The position numbers and the translations under genes are program-made. The notes below the pieces were generated by a model. It saw only the letters and a list, made by a program, of their open reading frames with translations. It had not been told where the DNA came from and made no database searches. From JAFKKS01 sp039808325 (GTDB lineage: Bacteria > Pseudomonadota > Alphaproteobacteria > Rhizobiales > Xanthobacteraceae): DNA of 21,246 nucleotides. The stretch spans positions 1 through 21,246 of the forward strand of contig JBDHSU010000074.1 in the NCBI GenBank assembly GCA_039808325.1, given 5' to 3'. Each line of letters opens with the position of its first letter. Position 1 is the stretch's first letter. Shown here in pieces: positions 15,873-21,246 of this stretch.

Positions 15873-16844
15873 ATGGCGATGACTTTGCGATTGCTGGCGG
15901 CGCTGCTGCTTTTCGCGCTCGCCGCGCCCGCGGTGTCGGCGCAGGACGCCTATCCGTCGAAACCGATCCATATTTTCGTGCCGTATCCCGCCGGCGGCGG
16001 CGTCGACACCGTCACGCGTCTTCTCGGCGACGAGTTGTCGAAGAAATGGGGGCAGACCGTCGTTGTCGAGAACCACCCGGGCGCCGGCGGCACCATCGCC
16101 TCGCAGATGGTCGCGAAGGCGCCGGCCGACGGCTACACGTTGATCGTCGTCGCCAGCGGCCATGCGATCAATCCGTATCTCTATGCGAAGCTGCCTTACG
16201 ACACGTTCAAGGATTTCACGCCGATCTCGCTGCTGGCGTCGTCGCCGAACATCCTGCTGGTGCGGGCGGATTCGCCCTACAAGACGCTTGGCGACATGCT
16301 CGCCGATGCGCGCAAGAACCCGGGCAAGCTCTCTTATGCCATGGCGGGCAGCGGCACCTCCACGCATCTCGCGGGCGAACTGCTCAAATACATCGCCAAG
16401 GTCGACATCACGGCGGTGCCTTACAAAGGCGGCGCGCCGGCGATCAACGATCTTCTCGGCGGCCACATCCCGCTGTCGTTCAACAATGCGCCGGAGGCGC
16501 TCGGGCAAATCAAGGGCGGGGCGCTGCGGGCGCTCGGCGTGACGCCAGCGCAGCGCTCGCCGCTCCTCCCGGACGTGCCGACGATCGCGGAAGCGGGGCT
16601 CACCGGCTACGATACCGGCGTCTGGTGGGGCCTGCTCGGCCCCGGCAACCTGCCGCCGGCGGTTACGGCCAAGCTCTCGGAGGCGGCGGCGGAGGCGATG
16701 AAGGCGCCGGCGGTGCGCGAGCGGCTGACGGCGCTCGGCTCGACCGCGGTCGGCAATTCCGCCAAGGAGTTTTCCGACATCATCGCGGCCGATTACAAGA
16801 AATGGGGCCCGATCATCAAGGCCGCCGGGATCAAGAACGACTGA
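15873..16844 (+). CDS. Bug-family periplasmic binding protein of the tripartite tricarboxylate transporter (TTT) type
   Basis: Exported receptor for a carboxylate, 323 residues. The signal peptide is residues 1-23 (AAPAVSA before QDAYPSKP). Family motifs follow: IHIFVPYPAGGGVDTVTRLL (32-51), VENHPGAGGTIASQMVAKAP and ADGYTLIVVA, then DFTPISLLASSPNILLV, YKGGAPAINDLLGGHIPLSF and LPDVPTIAEAGL. AGGGAGG precedes the ATG. It starts 67 nt after the decarboxylase and its stop overlaps the next start by one base. No membrane components of a TTT system (large 12-span and small 4-span proteins) are in the window, so this is an orphan receptor, as is common in Burkholderiales and Bradyrhizobium. Its ligand may be the pathway substrate. 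Confidence 0.95.
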   Translation: MAMTLRLLAALLLFALAAPAVSAQDAYPSKPIHIFVPYPAGGGVDTVTRLLGDELSKKWGQTVVVENHPGAGGTIASQMVAKAPADGYTLIVVASGHAINPYLYAKLPYDTFKDFTPISLLASSPNILLVRADSPYKTLGDMLADARKNPGKLSYAMAGSGTSTHLAGELLKYIAKVDITAVPYKGGAPAINDLLGGHIPLSFNNAPEALGQIKGGALRALGVTPAQRSPLLPDVPTIAEAGLTGYDTGVWWGLLGPGNLPPAVTAKLSEAAAEAMKAPAVRERLTALGSTAVGNSAKEFSDIIAADYKKWGPIIKAAGIKND

Positions 16845-17749
16845 TGGCAGAGGCTGAGAGACGCGACATTCCCGGCTGTCCGCCGCCGCGCGAGCCGACT
16901 CCTCCGAAGGTGCCGCCGCCGGAGAATGCGTGCGATACCCACGCGCATGTGTTCGGCCCGGCGGCGACGTTTCCCTATGCTGCCGACCGCAGCTACACGC
17001 CGCCGGACGCGCCGCTCGCGAAATATCTCGGCATGCTCGACACGCTCGGCTTCGCCCGCGGCGTGCTGGTGCAGGGCAGCGCGCACGGCCGCGACAACGG
17101 TGCAATGCTGGATGCCCTGCGTCGCCATCCCGCGCGGCTGCGCGGCGTTGCCGTCGCCGATGCGTCGACCCCGGGGGCGACGCTGCGGGACTGGCGCGAC
17201 CAGGGCGTGCGCGGCTTGCGCTTCAACCACTTCTTCCGCGGCGGGCAGTTGCACTATCGCGGCGGCGTGCCGCTGGACGACGCGCGCAAGCTTGCCGGCG
17301 CGATGCGCGACCTCGGCTGGCACATGCAATTGTGGATCGACATCAAGGACTTGCCGGAGACCGCGCCGGTCCTCGCCGCCATCGGGCTTCCGGTCGTCAT
17401 CGACCACATGGGGCGAACCGACGCGCGGGCGGGGACCGGCAGTCCCGGCTTTCAAAGCCTGTTGCGGCTGGTGGGGGAGGGCAAGGCCTGGGTGAAGCTC
17501 TCCGGGGCACACCGCCTCAGTCTCGACGCGCCGGACTATCCTGACGCCAGACCGTTCCACGAGGCCCTGGTGCGGGCTAATCCCGAACGGCTCATCTGGG
17601 GGACGGACTGGCCGCATCCGCGAATTGAAAGCGCCATGCCCGATGCCGGGCATCTGCTCGACCTATTCACCGCCTGGACGCCGGACGCGGTAATTCGCCG
17701 GCACATCCTGGTCGACAATCCGGCGGCGCTTTATGGTTTCGAGGGTTAA
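16844..17749 (+). CDS. Amidohydrolase-2 family metal-dependent hydrolase (2-pyrone-4,6-dicarboxylate lactonase-like)
   Basis: TIM-barrel hydrolase, 301 residues from an ATG that shares one base with the preceding stop (TGATG). The Pro-rich N-terminus (CPPPREPTPPKVPPPENACD) is followed by the metal/active-site pattern DTHAHVFGP (31-39), then GVLVQGSAHGRDN (73-85), GVRGLRFNHF (121-130), VIDHMGR (185-191) and WGTDWPHP (252-259) with Asp255 as the expected catalytic acid. This layout is that of LigI, sulfomuconolactone hydrolase and related lactonases rather than of amide hydrolases. Coupling to the Bug receptor suggests it processes the imported compound, perhaps opening a lactone to the hydroxy acid used by the dehydrogenase; that link is inference. 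Confidence 0.93.
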   Translation: MAEAERRDIPGCPPPREPTPPKVPPPENACDTHAHVFGPAATFPYAADRSYTPPDAPLAKYLGMLDTLGFARGVLVQGSAHGRDNGAMLDALRRHPARLRGVAVADASTPGATLRDWRDQGVRGLRFNHFFRGGQLHYRGGVPLDDARKLAGAMRDLGWHMQLWIDIKDLPETAPVLAAIGLPVVIDHMGRTDARAGTGSPGFQSLLRLVGEGKAWVKLSGAHRLSLDAPDYPDARPFHEALVRANPERLIWGTDWPHPRIESAMPDAGHLLDLFTAWTPDAVIRRHILVDNPAALYGFEG

Positions 17750-17755
17750 TGGGTA

Positions 17756-17799
17756 GAGCATGATCCCGAAAAGCGGGAACCGGTTTCGGAAAAGCATGC
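17756..17799. repeat. Rhizobiales-type extragenic palindromic repeat
   Basis: Contains GCATGATCCCGAAAAGCGGG followed by AACCGGTTTCGGAAAAGCATGC, with internal complements TCCCG/CGGGA (17764-17768, 17774-17778) and CCGAAA/TTTCGG (17766-17771, 17784-17789). From memory, near-identical elements are scattered in Bradyrhizobium and relatives. It starts 6 nt after the amidohydrolase stop and may mark the operon's 3' end. Confidence 0.65.
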
Positions 17800-17902
17800 C
17801 CTCGGGCTCGAGCCGGGGACCAGCGCGCAAACGGTGAAGAGTTCGGAACGGGTGGCTGCGTGTTCCCGCCACCCCCGCGGGCCCTTGGCTTAGGGCTTGG
17901 AA

Positions 17903-18001
17903 CTACCAGAAGACGTAGGTCAGGCCGATAGAGACGGGCACGGCGCTTGCGACGACGGCAAGGATGAGCGCTTCAGCGAACGGCATCAACGTATTGATCA
18001 T
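17903..18001 (-). CDS. Predicted 32-residue single-span membrane microprotein
   Basis: A short frame in a gap otherwise lacking genes: ATG at 18001, TAG at 17903, 32 residues. Residues 5-22 (LMPFAEALILAVVASAVP) form one hydrophobic helix, continuing into VSIGLTYVFW. The only charged residue is Glu10. GAGAGA lies about 7 nt before the ATG. Nearly every codon ends in G or C, as in the true genes here. The protein is not recognised. Small one-span proteins often modulate membrane complexes, but no function can be assigned. It is convergent with the amidohydrolase and divergent from the tRNA-Thr region. Confidence 0.55.
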   Translation of the reverse strand: MINTLMPFAEALILAVVASAVPVSIGLTYVFW

Positions 18002-18372
18002 GGGCGTCTCTCACTGACGCCCTCTCCATACAGCACCGCGGCGGCTCTGTGGTTGCGCAAATACAACGCTCGGCCGGCGTCGACAAACGTTCCCTTATTC
18101 CGCGCCGGTAGGCTTGGGCTTTTCGATGTCCGGACAGGTCATGCGGCCGTTATCGAGGAGTGGGTGTTGGCGCCGCTTCTGGTGCTCATTGCGACCCCCC
18201 AGTTGACGCTGGCTGCGTTCACCCAAACGACCGTTTTCGTCCGCACCAAAGTTTTTAAATTGTCGGCGTCGGAAACAATCGTGCTGGCCGACGAGCCTTT
18301 TGCATTCTGTCTCGCCATGGCGGAAGCGGTCCTTTTCCTATCCTGGGCCGCCTGGATCTGCGGGAAGGCGCG
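18002..18372. other. 371-nt stretch without a supported gene
   Basis: Frames exist on both strands (plus 17897-18376; minus 18139-18636) but lack codon bias, ribosome binding sites and family motifs. The minus one reads antisense through the tRNA. Around 18200-18265 the DNA is visibly richer in A/T (for example CAAAGTTTTTAAATTG) than the rest of the window, so it may hold regulatory sequence or remnants of transferred or decayed DNA. The promoter of the 32-residue gene must lie near 18002-18110; no good match was found. Confidence 0.5.
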
Positions 18373-18400
18373 TTGACGCGGCGCGGCAGGCCGCCATAGA
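18373..18400 (+). promoter_or_regulatory. Candidate sigma-70-type promoter of tRNA-Thr
   Basis: TTGACG (18373-18378) and CATAGA (18395-18400) are 16 nt apart. The -35 is 5 of 6 to consensus, the -10 only 3 of 6. Transcription would start about 87 nt before the tRNA, similar to the leader inferred for tRNA-Tyr in this window. Confidence 0.35.
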
Positions 18401-18493
18401 AAGGCGCGCAGCAAAAGCCGTTCGCCAGCAGGACAGCCGCCACTTTGGATTGGCCGCTTCCCTCGAGCGAAGGTCAAATGAAGCCAACGGCTT

Positions 18494-18568
18494 GCCGGCG
18501 TAGCACAGCGGTAGTGCAGCGGTTTTGTAAACCGAAGGTCGGGAGTTCGATCCTCTCCGCCGGCACCA
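18494..18568 (+). tRNA. tRNA-Thr (anticodon TGT)
   Basis: The acceptor stem GCCGGCG pairs with CGCCGGC (18558-18564), followed by discriminator A and an encoded CCA (18566-18568). The D stem is GCAC/GTGC, the anticodon loop TTTGTAA has TGT at 18526-18528, and the T loop is TTCGATC. One G-A mismatch closes the anticodon stem at its base. It decodes ACA and, by wobble, other Thr codons. Confidence 0.97.
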
Positions 18569-18664
18569 TTCACTCTCTCTGATCGGAAAGATGCCGCCCG
18601 CCGCGCGTCATGCGCAGCGGTGCGAGCTTTGGCCATTGCCGGAATGAGTACGGGCGGGAGGCGC

Positions 18665-18844
18665 TTACGACGCCGCGGACCAAAGGCCCGAATTGATGTT
18701 GAACTTCACTTTGCCTGCATCGCGCATGCGCATCAGCAGCGCGTGCAGTTCCTCCTCCGACCCGGACGGCGCTATGCGCATCCGCAGCGCGTAGATCTTG
18801 AGCGGCTTTTCGGCCAGGGCCTTCAACACCTTTTCTTCCGTCAT
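18665..18844 (-). CDS. Conserved-looking small protein of 59 residues, unknown function
   Basis: The frame runs from ATG at 18844 to TAA at 18665. It begins MTEEKVLKALAEKPLKIYAL, continues RMRIAPSGSEEELHALLMRM and ends RDAGKVKFNINSGLWSAAS. Codon third positions are overwhelmingly G or C, and the composition (alternating helices, a final VKFNINSGLW strand-like segment) is that of a folded soluble protein. The pattern of two helices followed by a short hairpin resembles a small winged-helix domain, but no family was recognised. In-frame stops directly upstream rule out a longer form. The ribosome binding site is weak. It runs towards tRNA-Thr on the opposite strand. Confidence 0.7.
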   Translation of the reverse strand: MTEEKVLKALAEKPLKIYALRMRIAPSGSEEELHALLMRMRDAGKVKFNINSGLWSAAS

Positions 18845-19165
18845 TCGTCACGCTCGTTTTTATCTGCTTCGCGGCCGGCAATGTACCGGAGCCCGCGCGC
18901 GTCGTCCGCACCAAAAGAACCCCGCCTTGCGGTGGAACCTGCATCGTCGCCGTGTTTTGCGACGCTTCCGTGGCGCCCGGAGACCTTCGGCCGCGGCGCC
19001 GCGAACGGAAGCGCACGGGCCGGCGACAACGGGATCGGGAGGGCCGCTCCGATCGCCCGTCGTTGCCGCTTCCCAAGCCATTAATGTTACTGCGAGATTT
19101 CAATCGCGCCGGCTCGAACTTGTGGCGCCGCGAGCGTTATCATGCGGTGTGCTTGGGAGCGAGCG
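18845..19165. other. 321-nt divergent intergenic stretch
   Basis: Lies between the starts of the 59-residue gene (minus) and the first exported-protein gene (plus), so it should contain both promoters. TATCAT at 19137-19142 resembles a -10 box for the plus gene but has no matching -35. Minus-strand frames here (for example TTG at 19029 to 18841) have Arg/Pro/Ala-rich, non-family sequence and were not called. Confidence 0.45.
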
Positions 19166-19657
19166 ATGTACAGATCGTCGCGTTTTTCAGTTCCGCGTGT
19201 CGCCGCGGTGACGATGGCGATGACGGCTTTTGCGTGTGCCGGCGCTCGCGCCGACCACGCCCCGACATTCGTCATCCCCGGCAATCCTTGGGTGCCCGTC
19301 ATCATTGACGGCGTCGACGCGAGCTACGGCGTCGTCGAGGGCGACTGGGGGCTGTCGCGTCCCGGCCAGGTGTCGGTGACGGTCTATCCCGCCCCGCATG
19401 TCATCTATCAGGCGCCGCCACGTCCCGGCTACTTCCCGTCGGCGGGCCGGCCGCCGCGTGTCGGCCGCCATGAGATCGTGCCGCGCCACCGTGTCGCCGC
19501 GCCCGCGGAATCGTTCCACCGCGCCTGGACGACCGATGGCGGCGCGGCGCCCGCGCCGGCGGATATCTCCGCCGTGCCGGACTTTCCGCCGCCGGTCATC
19601 GAAGCGTTCCCGAATCGCAAATATCCGCGGCGTCCGCATCGTCGTGGGCACAGATGA
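19166..19657 (+). CDS. Exported protein of unknown function, Pro-rich C-terminal half
   Basis: The 163 residues begin with a signal peptide (MYRSSRFSVPRVAAVTMAMT, then AFACAGARA, cleavage near residue 29). The mature N-terminal part (PTFVIPGNPWVPVIIDGVDA, then SYGVVEGDWGLSRPG) looks like a compact beta-rich segment. The remainder is rich in Pro, Arg and Ala and probably disordered. The ATG at 19166 is chosen because an earlier ATG at 19142 puts charged residues ahead of the signal and lacks a ribosome binding site. The next gene follows after 10 nt and is also exported, so they likely form a two-gene envelope unit. I do not recognise a named family. Confidence 0.8.
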   Translation: MYRSSRFSVPRVAAVTMAMTAFACAGARADHAPTFVIPGNPWVPVIIDGVDASYGVVEGDWGLSRPGQVSVTVYPAPHVIYQAPPRPGYFPSAGRPPRVGRHEIVPRHRVAAPAESFHRAWTTDGGAAPAPADISAVPDFPPPVIEAFPNRKYPRRPHRRGHR

Positions 19658-19667
19658 GGAGTGAAGA

Positions 19668-20192
19668 ATGTCAATGTTTCGCGTGAGTCTTCTGGGCGCG
19701 GCCGCCGCGCTGATCGTCGCATCGGCGGCGCCGGCTGCGGCACACGATTGGTCATACGGCGCGCGTGACCGCACGGTCGTGAATTGCGTGCGTTCGGTCT
19801 GTAATTTCGGCGCCGGCCACTATCGGCACCACCGCCGACATTTTCATCATCGGCACTGGGCACCCGTGCGTGTCGTGACGCCGACGCCGTACTACCTGGT
19901 CGATCAGGGGCCGGTCTACAACGTGCCGGCCATCCCTTATCGCGAGCCCTCTGTCGTCTACGACATCGCCAGCGTGAGCTATCCCTATTATCACCGGCGT
20001 ACTTACGGACAGCGGATCTTCTACGGCGGCGTGCGCTATGGCCATCGTTGGCAGCACGGGTACCGGCATTTCCATCATGCGCATCACCGCATGCGGCATC
20101 ATCGCCATCGCGCCTGGCGGCAGGCCACGGCTTACGGCAAGCCGTATTACGCGCGGCACGGCGCCCGGCACCGGCATGGCGCCTGGCGCTGA
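19668..20192 (+). CDS. Exported histidine-rich protein
   Basis: The 174 residues open with a signal peptide (residues 1-25, ending ASAAPAAA before HDWSYG). About 22 residues are His, gathered in two blocks (HYRHHRRHFHHRHW near 51-64, and roughly 125-150), along with many Arg and Tyr. Two cysteines lie close together (NCVRSVCNFG, 39-48). Such blocks can bind Ni, Zn or Cu, but similar His/Tyr-rich secreted proteins of alphaproteobacteria have no proven role. GAGGAG lies before the ATG at 19668 and overlaps the upstream stop region, so the two exported-protein genes are coupled. The 3' end faces rlmB with 11 nt between stops. Confidence 0.82.
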   Translation: MSMFRVSLLGAAAALIVASAAPAAAHDWSYGARDRTVVNCVRSVCNFGAGHYRHHRRHFHHRHWAPVRVVTPTPYYLVDQGPVYNVPAIPYREPSVVYDIASVSYPYYHRRTYGQRIFYGGVRYGHRWQHGYRHFHHAHHRMRHHRHRAWRQATAYGKPYYARHGARHRHGAWR

Positions 20193-20203
20193 GAGAAGAG
20201 GCG

Positions 20204-21004
20204 TCAGCTTTCGCGCAGCGCGCGTGTCGCGATATACAACGTGAGTGCCGCCGCGTTCGAGACGTTGAGGCTCTTGATCGCGCCGGGAAGATCGAGACGC
20301 GCAAGCGTGTCGCATGTCTCGCGTGTGAGCTGACGCAGGCCCTTGCCCTCGGCGCCGAGCACCACGGCAAGCGGCGCGCGAAGCGGCGCGTCCGCGAGAT
20401 CGTCCGCCGCTTCGCTGTCCAGCCCGACGACCTGGAACCCTTGATCCTTCAGGGCTTGCAGTCCGCGCGCGAGATTCTGCACGGAGACGATCGGAACGTG
20501 CTCCAGCGCTCCGGACGCCGCCTTGGCGAGGACGCCGGTCGCGGCGGGGCTGTGACGTGCGGTGGTGACAATGGCGTCGACCGCGAAGGCGGAGGCGGAG
20601 CGCAGCATCGCGCCGACATTGTGCGGGTCGGTCACCTGATCGAGCACGAGGACGAGGCGGGCGTCTTGGAGGTCGCCCAGGTCCTTCTCCGGCAGCGGAT
20701 TGGCTTCGGCGAGGATTCCCTGATGCACGGCGTCAGGCGTGAGCCGCGCGGCGATCGCGTCGGGGCGCACGAGATGCGGCTCGACGGGGAGGGTGAGGCC
20801 TTCCTCCCTGAACCGGCGCAGCGCGTTCTCGGTCCCGTAAATGGCGAGGATCTCGCGCTCGGGGTTCTTCAGCGCCGCCTTGACCGAGTGCCAGCCATAG
20901 AGGAGCACGGGGCCATCCGCCGCGGGACGCGCATATCCGCGCGGGCGCGCGGGCCCGCGCGCCCGGTTACGAGGCGACGGACGATATTCTTTTCGATTCG
21001 GCAT
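20204..21004 (-). CDS. rlmB: 23S rRNA (guanosine-2251-2'-O)-methyltransferase, TrmH/SpoU family
   Basis: Methylates the ribose of G2251 in the P-loop of 23S rRNA using S-adenosylmethionine. From the ATG at 21004 there are 266 residues. A basic Arg/Pro-rich N-terminus is followed by the substrate-binding domain (LLYGWHSVKAALKNPER, about 34-50) and the SPOUT knot: motif 1 DPHNVGAMLRSA (126-137), motif 2 LGAEGKGLR (216-224) and motif 3 LPGAIKSLNVSNAAAL (239-254). The frame extends to 21109, but those 35 residues are not family-like and would start upstream of the candidate tRNA-Tyr promoter. The N-terminal ribosomal-binding domain separates it from the shorter TrmL; other TrmH-type rRNA methylases remain a minor alternative. 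Confidence 0.93.
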   Translation of the reverse strand: MPNRKEYRPSPRNRARGPARPRGYARPAADGPVLLYGWHSVKAALKNPEREILAIYGTENALRRFREEGLTLPVEPHLVRPDAIAARLTPDAVHQGILAEANPLPEKDLGDLQDARLVLVLDQVTDPHNVGAMLRSASAFAVDAIVTTARHSPAATGVLAKAASGALEHVPIVSVQNLARGLQALKDQGFQVVGLDSEAADDLADAPLRAPLAVVLGAEGKGLRQLTRETCDTLARLDLPGAIKSLNVSNAAALTLYIATRALRES

Positions 21005-21068
21005 GGGCAATTCTGCGTGGAGAACGCCGGCCTCTCGAACCGGCGGCAGGGAAGGATGGTGTTCCGGG

Positions 21069-21097
21069 TTGACAGTCCCGACCCCCGTCACCATAAC
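21069..21097 (+). promoter_or_regulatory. Candidate sigma-70-type promoter of tRNA-Tyr
   Basis: A perfect -35 TTGACA (21069-21074) and CATAAC (21092-21097, 4 of 6 to TATAAT) are 17 nt apart. Start of transcription would be near 21104, about 85 nt before the tRNA, giving a leader to be removed by RNase P. Confidence 0.5.
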
Positions 21098-21159
21098 ACG
21101 GCGGCTCACGGGAATGCCCGCCGGTGTTGGGCGTTTGCGTCGGATTCTGCAAGCCTTGC

Positions 21160-21173
21160 CGGTGAATTCACCG
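21160..21173. other. 14-bp perfect palindrome in tRNA-Tyr leader
   Basis: CGGTGAATTCACCG is fully self-complementary and lies 15 nt before the tRNA-Tyr gene, downstream of its candidate promoter. It could form a small leader structure or a protein site, or be chance. Confidence 0.4.
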
Positions 21174-21188
21174 TCGAGACTTCGCGCT

Positions 21189-21246
21189 GGAGGGGTGCCC
21201 GAGTGGTTAAAGGGGACGGACTGTAAATCCGTTGGCTTAGCCTACG
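21189..21246 (+). tRNA. tRNA-Tyr (anticodon GTA), 3' part beyond the window
   Basis: Acceptor strand GGAGGGG starts at 21189, with D-arm sequence TGCCCGAGTGGTTAAAGGGG. The anticodon stem ACGGA/TCCGT encloses loop CTGTAAA with GTA at 21223-21225. GGCTTAGCC begins the long variable arm of a class II tRNA. The window ends before the T arm. Confidence 0.95.

Noticed and set aside
18040..18105. GGGAAC and CGTT words upstream of the 32-residue gene, resembling an EcfG stress promoter
   Set aside because: Spacing between GGAAC and CGTT is 20 nt, outside the usual 16-17.
17897..18376. 159-residue plus-strand frame with some hydrophobic residues
   Set aside because: No codon bias, no ribosome binding site, overlaps the better-supported 32-residue gene in antisense and ends in the tRNA promoter area.
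18494..18568. tRNA-Thr as integration site of a genomic island
   Set aside because: No integrase, no duplicated tRNA 3' end within the window, and nearby genes look native.
18139..18636. 165-residue minus-strand frame crossing tRNA-Thr
   Set aside because: The part GGEDRTPDL...KPLHYRCATPA is the well-known artefact of translating this tRNA backwards; no real gene.
18841..19029. 62-residue minus-strand frame whose stop overlaps the ATG of the 59-residue gene
   Set aside because: Needs a TTG start without a ribosome binding site and has mixed codon use; the ATGA overlap looks accidental.

Overview
The window looks like a chromosomal segment of a GC-rich alphaproteobacterium, most likely Hyphomicrobiales in the Bradyrhizobium/Rhodopseudomonas neighbourhood. 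The reasons are strong G/C bias at third codon positions, a tRNA-Thr(TGT) of the alphaproteobacterial type with encoded CCA, a Bug-type (TTT family) binding protein, duplicated CoA-thioester genes, and short hairpin repeats of the kind scattered through Bradyrhizobiaceae genomes. The genus is inferred, not proven. The bias opens long spurious antisense ORFs, which were discarded.

Region 1 (1-7922, all minus strand). A crotonase (7107-7922) is followed after 257 nt by a complete oligopeptide/dipeptide-type ABC importer: binding protein, two permeases, two ATPases (6849 down to 1188). A CaiB/BaiF CoA-transferase cut by the left edge lies downstream, behind hairpin repeats. A 15-bp hairpin separates the binding protein from the first permease.

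Region 2 (8067-13316, plus strand). A tight four-gene operon diverges from the crotonase: two dissimilar acyl-CoA dehydrogenases, a fused NDP-forming acyl-CoA synthetase, and a second crotonase. With region 1 it reads as uptake, CoA activation, alpha,beta-oxidation and hydration/isomerisation of an unidentified carboxylic acid. No thiolase, 3-hydroxyacyl-CoA dehydrogenase or regulator is visible, so the pathway is incomplete here.

Region 3 (13457-17749). A D-2-hydroxyacid dehydrogenase (minus) diverges from a plus-strand set: split thiamine-diphosphate decarboxylase alpha and beta subunits (ComD/ComE type), a Bug-type binding protein, and a metal-dependent amidohydrolase/lactonase overlapping it by one base. 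An imperfect dyad lies between the divergent starts. The logic could be hydroxy acid to 2-oxo acid to aldehyde; sulfolactate/sulfopyruvate is one specific possibility. The 35-bp inverted repeat copies at 1012-1046 and 13399-13433 flank regions 1-2.

Region 4 (17750-21246). This is a sparser, housekeeping-like end: an extragenic palindrome, a 32-residue predicted membrane microprotein, tRNA-Thr(TGT), a 59-residue small protein, two exported proteins (the second very His-rich), rlmB for 23S rRNA 2'-O-methylation, and the 5' part of tRNA-Tyr(GTA). Both tRNAs have a candidate sigma-70-type promoter starting a leader of roughly 85 nt. No CRISPR array, insertion sequence, integrase, phage gene or replication origin was seen.
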